Made by a program: the position numbers and the translations under genes. A DNA stretch of 64,000 bases from Microbacterium sp. MYb66 (lineage in GTDB: Bacteria > Actinomycetota > Actinomycetes > Actinomycetales > Microbacteriaceae). The notes beneath the pieces are model-generated. The model did not search any database. It was not told the DNA's origin and was given only the letters and a program-made list of their open reading frames with translations. Positions 50,587-57,600 of this stretch are shown here, piece after piece; position 1 is the first letter of the stretch; every line of letters begins with the position of its first letter. Location: assembly GCF_002979435.1 (NCBI RefSeq), contig NZ_PCOV01000003.1:496001-560000 (forward strand), in the 5' to 3' direction.

Positions 50587-51308
50587 CCGACTCGTTCGCC
50601 GACCCGCACCGCCTCCGGCTCCGGCGACGGCGGTTCGGCGGTGTCGTCGGCATCGACGCGCAGTCGCCGCGGCAACGGCATCCGGCTGATGAGCACCAGA
50701 GCCGTCGCGACGACGGCGAAAGCGCCGAGAGCGACGCCGGAGGAGACGAGGAACTCCTCGGGCCCGCTCACCTGCCGCGGGTCGAGGAAGTAGTACGGGT
50801 ACCACCCGATCAGGGGTCCGCGGATCATCGTGGCGATCCCCCAGATCACGGGGTAGGCGAGGGTCACCGGGATCACCCGCCAGGGGACCGAGCGGTGACC
50901 GGGCGCCAGCGCCCAGGCGGCCACCGTCACCGCCGGAAGCCAGAAGTGCAGCACCTGATCGGACCACGGCACGTCGATGCGGATGCCGCGGAGGCCTGCC
51001 TGCCAGACCAGGATCGCGAACACGATCCCGGCGGTGATCGTCCACGTCAGCACGAGCGCCAGCGCGACCGTGAGCCAGCGCGGATCCCGGACCCTGCGCA
51101 GGGCGATGATGCCGGCGACCGTCAGGAGCACGACGAAGGCGATGTTCGACTGGTTGGTCAGGTAGGCGAAGAAGTTCTGGCTCGCGATGGTGTGCGACGC
51201 GAGCCCCCAGCTCAGGCGATGGATGAGGGCCACCAGGCAGACGGCGGCAGCGCCGAGGCGGAGCAGGCCGAAGACGGTGCGGGCCTTCACCGCTGCGTCA
51301 CCACCCAT
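50577..51308 (-). CDS. Pr6Pr-family membrane protein
   Basis: A 243-residue protein with about six hydrophobic segments, including FFAYLTNQSNIAFVVLL, WTITAGIVFAILVW, a conserved DQVLHFWLPAVTVAAWAL, and YPYYFLDP. This pattern is typical of the Pr6Pr family, whose function is not established in bacteria. The last ten bases overlap the 3' end of the amine-oxidase gene on the other strand. The C-terminal tail is acidic and proline-rich. Confidence 0.82.
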   Translation of the reverse strand: MGGDAAVKARTVFGLLRLGAAAVCLVALIHRLSWGLASHTIASQNFFAYLTNQSNIAFVVLLTVAGIIALRRVRDPRWLTVALALVLTWTITAGIVFAILVWQAGLRGIRIDVPWSDQVLHFWLPAVTVAAWALAPGHRSVPWRVIPVTLAYPVIWGIATMIRGPLIGWYPYYFLDPRQVSGPEEFLVSSGVALGAFAVVATALVLISRMPLPRRLRVDADDTAEPPSPEPEAVRVGERVGQT

Positions 51309-51416
51309 TCCGTCATCCGCCGAGTCTACGGACCTCAGCTCGGAGGACCCGTCCTGCCGCCGAGGGTGCCCGTCCCCGGCAGCGGTGAGTTCCGCTGGTG
51401 ACTCGGTGTCGGGGTG

Positions 51417-51806
51417 TCAGCGCCGGGGCTCGCGGGTCGACCACAGCGCCAGCGCGACGAGCACGGGCTGGAAGAACAGTCGGACGAAGCGCTTCATATC
51501 CGTGTCGAGCCCGAAGCCGTCACGGTGGTGCATCCACTGCGCCACGTTGCCCGGGAACACGGCGACGAAGAACAGGGCGGCGATCGTGCCGACCGTGCGC
51601 CGACGGCGTCGTGCCAGCAGCAGGGCGGAGCCGAGCGCGACCTCGGCCACGCCCGAGGCGAGCACGGTGGTGTCGGGGTCCAGCGGCAGCGACTCCGGCA
51701 CCTGCGCCTGGAACTCCTCGCGGGCGATCGTGAGGTGCGAGACGCCCGCGAAGACGAGGGAGGCGCCGAGGAAGATGCGGCCGATGGTGCGGGCGGGAGT
51801 CGACAT
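51417..51806 (-). CDS. DoxX-like membrane protein
   Basis: A 129-residue protein with four hydrophobic segments: IFLGASLVFAGVSHLTI, TTVLASGVAEVALGSALLLA, VGTIAALFFVAVFPGNVAQW and a final FFQPVLVALALW. The layout fits the DoxX family of small membrane proteins often linked to redox or stress responses. TACACT lies 6 nt upstream of ATG 51806, so the message is probably leaderless. Confidence 0.8.
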   Translation of the reverse strand: MSTPARTIGRIFLGASLVFAGVSHLTIAREEFQAQVPESLPLDPDTTVLASGVAEVALGSALLLARRRRRTVGTIAALFFVAVFPGNVAQWMHHRDGFGLDTDMKRFVRLFFQPVLVALALWSTREPRR

Positions 51807-51835
51807 GGTGCGAGTGTACGCCTCGGTCGCTGCGG

Positions 51836-52597
51836 TCAGATCAGGCGGCGGAGCGCCTCTTCGAGCGAGACGCCTTGAGCCTCGGCGCGGTCGCGCAGCC
51901 GCGCGTGCTCGTCGGACGAGAGCGGGATGCGCAGCTCGATCGGGTCGTCGTCGGGCGCATCCAGGCCGTCGAGGAGATCGGATGCCTCGGCCCACAGTGG
52001 CTCGGCGACCGGGGCCGATACGGCGGGGGAGGCGGTGGATGCCGGCGCCGGCGCGGCAGCCTGTGCCGGTGTCGACGACGTCGCGGAAGCGGCGACCGGT
52101 GCCGACGCGGCGATTGCGGCTCCGGCATCCGTCCCGAGGGTGAAGCCCGGTCCTCGTCGCGGTTCCTGCTTGGCCTGGTAGGCCTTGGCGGCAGCGTTCG
52201 CGCGTTCGTCGGCCGCCTCGTTGAGCGGATGTCCGGCGTGACCCTTCACCCAGGAGAACTCGACGTCGCGGCCACGGATCGCCTCGTCGATGCCTTCCAG
52301 CAGGTCGCGGTTGAGCACGGGGCCGCCGTCCGACTTGCGCCAGCCCTTGCGCTTCCAGCCCGGCATCCACTTCGTCACGGAGTCGATCACGTAGCGGCTG
52401 TCGCACTCGATCAGCAGCTTCTCGTCGGTGCCGGCCGTGGCGCGCAGCAGCTCCAGCACGGCCCGCAGCTCACCCTGGTTGTTGGTGCCGTGCGGGGAGC
52501 CGCCGGCCGCCCAGTTCGCGTCGTCGATGTACCAGGCCCAGCCGTTCGGGCCGGGATTGCCCAGGGCGGAGCCGTCTGCGGCGGCGGTGATCGTCAT
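51836..52597 (-). CDS. rnhA: ribonuclease HI with C-terminal RHH-like tail
   Basis: RNase HI cuts the RNA strand of RNA-DNA hybrids. Residues 1-145 give the fold: D8 (AAADGSALGNPG), E43 (NQGELRAVLELL), D66 (IECDSRYVI), the basic loop WKRKGWRKSDGGPVLN, KGHAGHPLNEAADERAN with the His and D130. A Pro/Ala linker (about 150-205) leads to a C-terminal 38 residues with the strand-helix-helix look of ribbon-helix-helix domains: IELRIPLSSDEHARL, then a helix ending ALRRLI. TACGGT is 6 nt upstream of ATG 52597, within CCACCGTAACGGTGG (52602-52616). Confidence 0.93.
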   Translation of the reverse strand: MTITAAADGSALGNPGPNGWAWYIDDANWAAGGSPHGTNNQGELRAVLELLRATAGTDEKLLIECDSRYVIDSVTKWMPGWKRKGWRKSDGGPVLNRDLLEGIDEAIRGRDVEFSWVKGHAGHPLNEAADERANAAAKAYQAKQEPRRGPGFTLGTDAGAAIAASAPVAASATSSTPAQAAAPAPASTASPAVSAPVAEPLWAEASDLLDGLDAPDDDPIELRIPLSSDEHARLRDRAEAQGVSLEEALRRLI

Positions 52598-52704
52598 CCC
52601 TCCACCGTAACGGTGGGCGGCGCCCCGCCTCTGCGCCACCGTATTCCGGGCGCGTGATCCGAGGCGATCGGCGCATCGCGGCGATCCGCGGCCGCGGAGA
52701 GTGT

Positions 52705-52935
52705 TCAGTCCTCTTCGGGTTCGTCGTTCTCCGTCGCGGGGGCATCCGGCGCCGGAGGAGCGACCGGGAAGACGATCGAGCTGACCGACGAGGTGGCCCC
52801 GAGGCCGAGTCCGAGAACCAGCGGGTCGACGGCGGGTGCGGCGTCGAGCACCTCCGCCTCGGAGCGCTCGAGCGGCTCGGAGGGCAGCGACCACGGGCTC
52901 TCTTCTTCTTCAGGCTTGTGCTGGAACAGTCCCAT
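52705..52935 (-). CDS. conserved small acidic protein
   Basis: A 76-residue, Glu/Asp/Pro-rich protein beginning MGLFQHKPEEEE with a central hydrophobic patch (VDPLVLGLGLGATSSVSSIVFPV) and an acidic tail. I recognise it only as a small conserved-looking actinobacterial protein; no function can be given. ATG 52935 is chosen because CACAAT on the minus strand lies 7 nt upstream (leaderless pattern); an ATG at 52944 is possible. Confidence 0.6.
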   Translation of the reverse strand: MGLFQHKPEEEESPWSLPSEPLERSEAEVLDAAPAVDPLVLGLGLGATSSVSSIVFPVAPPAPDAPATENDEPEED

Positions 52936-53025
52936 GGGTTCCATTGTGAACCCGCGCGCCGACACCTCGACCGGATTCACACCCGATTGATCGGATGCCG
53001 CCGCCGGGGACACCGCTCGCCGCTC

Positions 53026-53337
53026 TCAGCCGGACGCCGCCCGGACCGCGTCCACGAGCGCACGCCAGGGGCCGTCGAGTGCGGAGTCGGGCAGCTCGCG
53101 CTCCCGCCGCTCCGCCGGTGTGCGTGCGCGGATGCTCCAGACGAAGCGGTCGGCGCCGGTCCCGGCATCCGGATCCTGGTCCCAGGGGCAGCGGTCGATG
53201 AGGTCGATCCACTCCACGGCGTCGTCGGATCGCGCTTCGACCCGCCACTGACGACGGATGCCGGCGATGCCGCCCGTGCGCACCACCGCGATGACGACCT
53301 GCGCGTCAGTCGGTGGAGGGGACTCGCTCATCTCCAT
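53026..53337 (-). CDS. emfourin-like protealysin inhibitor
   Basis: A 103-residue protein with VVIAVVRTGGIAGIRRQWRVE, EWIDLIDRCPWDQ, DRFVWSIRA and a C-terminal ALDGPWRALVDAVRA. These match the emfourin family, small cytoplasmic inhibitors of protealysin-like M4 proteases that are encoded next to the protease. The gene overlaps the M4 gene's 3' end by 32 bp, in order protease then inhibitor. An ATG at 53331, nine bases after GGGAG, may be the true start. Confidence 0.82.
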   Translation of the reverse strand: MEMSESPPPTDAQVVIAVVRTGGIAGIRRQWRVEARSDDAVEWIDLIDRCPWDQDPDAGTGADRFVWSIRARTPAERRERELPDSALDGPWRALVDAVRAASG

Positions 53338-54376
53338 AGACTCCCACGGCAGTCCAGGCGCGTCGAGCCGCCCCGGCGGTGGCGTCGTCGACCGTGGCCG
53401 CAGCGGCGACCGTCGCGTCGGCGAAGTCCGTGAAGGTCGCGGTGCTCGAAAGGCCTCCCGTCAGCGCCCGATACCAGACCGTGCCCGCCTGCTCCCAGGC
53501 GTTGCCGCCGAGGTCTGTCGCGAACAGGGCGAACGCGCGGTTGGGGATGCCCGAGTTGATGTGCACCCCGCCGTTGTCTTCCGTCGTGCGGACGAATCCG
53601 CTCATGTGGTCCGGCTGCGGGTCCTTGCCGAGCTCGTCGTCGTCATAGGCGGTGCCCGGTGCGATCATCGAGCGCAGCGCGGCGCCCTCGACGGCATCGG
53701 TGAAGATCTCGGCGCCGATCAGCCAGGTCGCCTGGTCGGCGGTCTGCCCGAGGGAGTACTGCTCGGTCAGGGCGCCGAGCACATCGGCGATCGACTCGTT
53801 CAGCGCGCCCGGCTGCCCCTGGTATTCGAGGTTCGCGGTGTGCTGGATGACGCCGTGCGCGAGTTCGTGGCCGATGACCGTCAGCGACCCCGTGAACCCC
53901 TGGAACACCTCGCCGTCGCCATCGCCGAACACCATGCGCACACCATCCCAGAACGCGTTGTCGTAGTCGACGCCGTAATGCACGGTCGCGTCGAGCGGGG
54001 CCCCGGCGTCGTCGAGGGAGTTGCGTCCGAACGCGGCGAGCAGCATCTCGAACGTGGCCCCGAGCCCGTCGAAGGCCTCGTTCACCGCGGTGTCTTCGAC
54101 GGGGGCGTCGTCTTCGCCGCGCACGACGGCGCCGGGGAGCTCCCGCGTGTTCCCGGCATCGCTGATGGTGCGGTTCGGTGCATCCGAAAGCTGGGCGACG
54201 AGGTCCCCGTTCTCGTCGATCGACAGGTCGATGCGCGCGCGGAACGGCGGGCGGCCGGCGGTCAGCGTCTGGCGTGCGGCGGCCGCGGCCTTGGGGAATC
54301 GGCCCGACTCGGCCAGGCGCGCGAGGAGGTAGGACGGGATCACTCCATGACGTTCTCCGGATGCTGTGCTGCTCAT
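53306..54376 (-). CDS. M4 metallopeptidase, protealysin-like
   Basis: A 356-residue thermolysin-fold protease: zinc motif HELAH (H170, E171, H174), third ligand E194 in ALNESIADVLGAL, and the C-terminal His in NGGVHINSGIPNRAFAL. There is no signal peptide and only a short N-terminal propeptide-like region (ERHGVIPSYLLARLAES, about residues 8-24), as in protealysins. Protealysin-like proteins are activated by removal of this propeptide and may act on partner cells or cytoplasmic targets. The emfourin gene overlaps its 3' end, so inhibitor and enzyme are coupled. Confidence 0.92.
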   Translation of the reverse strand: MSSTASGERHGVIPSYLLARLAESGRFPKAAAAARQTLTAGRPPFRARIDLSIDENGDLVAQLSDAPNRTISDAGNTRELPGAVVRGEDDAPVEDTAVNEAFDGLGATFEMLLAAFGRNSLDDAGAPLDATVHYGVDYDNAFWDGVRMVFGDGDGEVFQGFTGSLTVIGHELAHGVIQHTANLEYQGQPGALNESIADVLGALTEQYSLGQTADQATWLIGAEIFTDAVEGAALRSMIAPGTAYDDDELGKDPQPDHMSGFVRTTEDNGGVHINSGIPNRAFALFATDLGGNAWEQAGTVWYRALTGGLSSTATFTDFADATVAAAATVDDATAGAARRAWTAVGVYGDERVPSTD

Positions 54377-54460
54377 GCTGTGACCCTACGCCGAGGGGCC
54401 GACGTTCGGCAGGCTCGCGAGCACGTCGGATCGCACGCGAAGGAGATCTCTCCTCTCAAC

Positions 54461-54483
54461 TTGATAACGAGAATCGTTCTCAA
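54461..54483. promoter_or_regulatory. Zur box upstream of zinc-binding lipoproteins
   Basis: TTGATAACGA (54461-54470), GAA, TCGTTCTCAA (54474-54483): a 10-bp inverted repeat with one mismatch, in the size and AT-pattern range of Zur/Fur boxes. It lies 15 bp before the ATG at 54499. The AztD-like second gene supports zinc control by Zur. Confidence 0.7.
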
Positions 54484-54498
54484 TAGGGTGGCAGAGTC

Positions 54499-55716
54499 AT
54501 GACCCTCCTTCCTCCCCATCGCACCGCTCCTGCCGCCGCCGCGCTCGCGCTCCTGCTCGGCGTCACCGCCTGCGCGCCCGTGGCCGCGCCCGCCCCGACG
54601 GCATCCGCCGCTCCCGACGCGCACGGCATCGACGGAGGCGGCGCCGCCGAGGTGGCCGCTCCGGCCGGTGCCCTGGTGATCGCCGACCGACGCGGCGGCC
54701 TCACGCTGCTCGACCTCGACACCGAGAAGCGGTCGGAACTCGCCCGGGGTCGAGATGACGTCGATGGCGTCTTCGGCGACGGGCGCCTCGTCTATCGCGC
54801 GCTCGATGAGGCGGGCCTCCCCTCCGTCGAGGTGATCGACACCGCCCGGTGGACCGTCCCGCACGGCGACCACACCCACTCCTTCCTCGGCGAGCCGCGA
54901 CTGCTCGGGGTGCTCGAGGGAGAGGGCGGCGCGCGCGTCACCGGGGGAGGACAGCAGACCGCTCTTGCCTTCGAGGGAGGAGAGGTCGTCGTCCTCGTCC
55001 ACGACGACCTCGCCGCGGGACTGCCGGATGCTCCTCGCGTGACGGTCGCCGCCGCCGGCCCGGTGATGCCGTTCGCCGGGCTTCTGCTCGTGCCGACCGC
55101 CGACGAGACGATCGAGGTGTCCGATCCGGCCGGCGACCCCGTTCCCGGCGGGGGAGCCCCGTGCGCCGGCGCATCCGACGCCGACGTCACCCGCGTCGGC
55201 GCCGTGTTCGCCTGCGCGGACGGCGCGGTGCTGTTCACCCGCGAGGTGGGCGGCAGCGTCGCGGCAGAGACCATCCCGTACCCCGCGGGAGCAGCCCCGG
55301 CGACAGCACTCTCCGGACGCCCCGATCGCCCCGACCTCGCCGGCATCGCGGGAGACCGGGGAGCCTGGCTGCTCGACGTGCGGCAGCGGCAGTGGACGCT
55401 GCTGCCCTCCGATGTGCCACTGCTGCGAGCGGTCGCCCTCGGCGACGACGACAGCCGCACGGTCGCGGTCGACGCCGACGGCCGCGTGCGGGTGCTCGCC
55501 CCGGACGGCACGGTGCTCGTCCGTACGGAGCCGCTGCTGGCGGCATCGCTCGCGGACCCGGTGCTGCGCGAGCGCGTGCAGCTGATCGCCGATGCGGAGC
55601 ACGCCTACGTCACCGACCCGGCGACCGGATCCGTGCACGAGATCGACCACGGCGATGCCCGTGTCACCCGAACCTTCGCCGACCTGGACCCCTTGTTCCT
55701 GCAGCAGGTCGGCTGA
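54499..55716 (+). CDS. beta-propeller-like zinc-regulated lipoprotein
   Basis: A 405-residue exported lipoprotein with lipobox VTAC (Cys25). The mature part is built of short beta-rich repeats (ALVIADRRGGLTLLDLDTE; GVFACADGAVLFTRE; RVRVLAPDGTVLV) as in the AztD-type propeller. A His-rich loop PHGDHTHSF at residues 121-129 could bind zinc. It precedes the AztD-like gene by 76 bp and shares the Zur box, so both probably help acquire zinc when it is scarce. Its exact role is unknown; it may be a diverged AztD paralogue. Confidence 0.72.
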   Translation: MTLLPPHRTAPAAAALALLLGVTACAPVAAPAPTASAAPDAHGIDGGGAAEVAAPAGALVIADRRGGLTLLDLDTEKRSELARGRDDVDGVFGDGRLVYRALDEAGLPSVEVIDTARWTVPHGDHTHSFLGEPRLLGVLEGEGGARVTGGGQQTALAFEGGEVVVLVHDDLAAGLPDAPRVTVAAAGPVMPFAGLLLVPTADETIEVSDPAGDPVPGGGAPCAGASDADVTRVGAVFACADGAVLFTREVGGSVAAETIPYPAGAAPATALSGRPDRPDLAGIAGDRGAWLLDVRQRQWTLLPSDVPLLRAVALGDDDSRTVAVDADGRVRVLAPDGTVLVRTEPLLAASLADPVLRERVQLIADAEHAYVTDPATGSVHEIDHGDARVTRTFADLDPLFLQQVG

Positions 55717-55792
55717 ATCCCCGACGACCGACGTCGTCGTCGCGCATCCCGCGCACCCACCCCGAAGAACATCCAGAAAGAGAGACGAACCC

Positions 55793-57001
55793 ATGTCCCG
55801 ACCCCGCAGCCGCCTCGCGATCGGCGCCCTCGGCGTGATCGCCGCCGTGGCGCTCGCCGGATGCGCGACCACCGCGCCCGCCTCCGAGAAGACCGACGAT
55901 GCCGCACCGGACGACCACCATGAGGGCGACACCCGCGTCGCCGTGACCTACGACGGCGGAGTGCTCGTGCTCGACGGCGAGACCCTGGAGACCGTCGGGC
56001 AGGCCGAGCTCGGCGGGTTCCTGCGCGTCAACGACGCCGGCGACCACGACGGGCACGTCTTCGTCACCGCCGAAGACGGCTTCCACGTGCTCGACAGCGG
56101 CCTGGCCTCCGGCAGTGTCGAGTTCACCGGCGAGGTGTTCGAGGCGGTCGCCGCCGGACACGCCACTCCGCACGCCGGGCGCACGGCGCTGTTCGACGAC
56201 GGCACCGGCGACGTGCAGGTCTTCGACACGGATGCCGTCGGCACCGGAACCCTGCCCGAGATCGACACGATCACCTCGGAGGCGGCGCATCACGGTGTCG
56301 CCATCGAGCTCTCCGACGGCACGGTGCTGTCGACCATCGGCACGTCCGAGGCGCGCAGCGGCGTCCGGCACCTCGACGTCGACGGCACGGAGCTCGCCCG
56401 CAACGAGCAGTGCCCGAGCGTGCACGGCGAGGGAGCACTGAAGGGAGAGGTCGTCATGTTCGGCTGCGAGGACGGCGTACTGCTGTTCGACGACGGCGTC
56501 TTCACGAAGCTCGACGCCCCGGACGAGTTCGGCCGGACCGGGAACGCGTACGTCACCGACACCAGCGCGATCGCGGTCGGCGACTACAAGACCGATCCGG
56601 ATGCCGAGGGCTACTTCCTGTCGCAGCTGGCGCTGATCGACACCGGGACGCAGAAGCTGTCGGTCGTGGATCTGCCGGACGGCGTGGAGTACACGTGGCG
56701 CGGCGTCGGTCGCAGCGGCCATGACGACATCATCGTGCTGGGGGCGGACGGCACGCTGAACGTGCTCGACGACACCGGCGCGCTGCAGGAGTCGTGGGAC
56801 GTCATCGATCCCTGGGAGAGCCCGACCGAGTGGCAGCAGCCGCATCCGGGTCTGCGTGTGGTCGGCGACATCGCGTATGTGACGGAGCCGGCGAAGGATC
56901 GCATCCTCGCGATCGATCTGCACACGGGCGAGGTATCGGCCGAAGCGACGCTCGACGTCGCGCCGAACGAGTTCGTGGTGGTCGGCGCCGCCGGGCACTG
57001 A
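55793..57001 (+). CDS. aztD: zinc metallochaperone AztD-like lipoprotein
   Basis: A 402-residue lipoprotein (lipobox LAGC, Cys24) followed by DDHHEGDTRVA with an N-terminal His pair, then propeller blades such as VTYDGGVLVLDGETLETV, HVFVTAEDGFHVLDSG and AHHGVAIELSDGTVL. The spread of His residues (HHE, GDHDGHVF, GHATPHAG, AHHG) and the fold style match AztD, the extracytoplasmic zinc chaperone that hands zinc to the AztC binding protein. AztABC itself is not in the window. Start at ATG 55793, with a purine-rich AGAAAGAGAGA upstream. Confidence 0.85.
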   Translation: MSRPRSRLAIGALGVIAAVALAGCATTAPASEKTDDAAPDDHHEGDTRVAVTYDGGVLVLDGETLETVGQAELGGFLRVNDAGDHDGHVFVTAEDGFHVLDSGLASGSVEFTGEVFEAVAAGHATPHAGRTALFDDGTGDVQVFDTDAVGTGTLPEIDTITSEAAHHGVAIELSDGTVLSTIGTSEARSGVRHLDVDGTELARNEQCPSVHGEGALKGEVVMFGCEDGVLLFDDGVFTKLDAPDEFGRTGNAYVTDTSAIAVGDYKTDPDAEGYFLSQLALIDTGTQKLSVVDLPDGVEYTWRGVGRSGHDDIIVLGADGTLNVLDDTGALQESWDVIDPWESPTEWQQPHPGLRVVGDIAYVTEPAKDRILAIDLHTGEVSAEATLDVAPNEFVVVGAAGH

Positions 57002-57009
57002 GTGCACGC

Positions 57010-57043
57010 GAAGGGCGGGTCCGCACGCGCGGGCCCGCCCTTC
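57010..57043. terminator. bidirectional hairpin terminator
   Basis: GAAGGGCGGG (57010-57019) pairs with CCCGCCCTTC (57034-57043); an inner CCGC/GCGG pair extends the stem around loop ACGC. It sits between the converging aztD and 57056-57499 genes and can serve both. Confidence 0.8.
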
Positions 57044-57055
57044 GTCGTGCCGAGG

Positions 57056-57499
57056 TCAGTCCTGTTCGATGCTCAGCACGGTCGTGCGCAACCCGTCGGA
57101 CTCGTACTGCACCGGCATCCCCGGGTGGTCGATCGAGAACCAGAAGACGCCGTCGTCGGTGTCGTACCTCCGGCACGTCAGCTCGCCGAGAGGAGTCGAC
57201 AGCTTCACGGTCGACACGCTGGTCGTCTCGGCATCGAACGCGGCGTGGCCCTGCAGCTCGGCCCAGGTCACCCGGTTCGACACGACCGCCTTCGGATCCG
57301 CGGCCGCCCAGCGATCGAGCGTCGCCCCCTCGTCGTCCGTGTCCCGGAAGCGGTTGACGTGCTCGCCGAGCGGGCCGTCCGGACCCTCCAACAGCAGCCG
57401 GATGATCTTCCCGGTTCCGGTGGCGTCGCGGATCTCGGCGGCGGTGAACGGGGTGGGCAGCAGCCCGGGGCCGAGCAGGTGCGGGTCGGGAGTCGTCAT
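57056..57499 (-). CDS. hypothetical cytoplasmic protein
   Basis: A 147-residue protein with no signal peptide or membrane segment. Visible features are an N-terminal Pro/Leu-rich piece (DPHLLGPGLLPTPFTAAEIRDA), a middle with DRWAAADPKAVVSNRVTWAELQGHAAF, and beta-rich C-terminal strands (STVKLSTPLGELTCRRY; VFWFSIDHPGMPVQYE). I do not recognise the family. It is a monocistronic-looking unit between the terminator and the divergent SDR gene. Confidence 0.65.
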   Translation of the reverse strand: MTTPDPHLLGPGLLPTPFTAAEIRDATGTGKIIRLLLEGPDGPLGEHVNRFRDTDDEGATLDRWAAADPKAVVSNRVTWAELQGHAAFDAETTSVSTVKLSTPLGELTCRRYDTDDGVFWFSIDHPGMPVQYESDGLRTTVLSIEQD

Positions 57500-57600
57500 G
57501 GGGACAGTCTGCGCCCTCGGGCGTCTGCCGCGCACGCGCGAGCCGGGTGGGGGACGGGATCCCGGGCGCATGCCCAGGTGTCTCGCGTAAAATCGGCACA

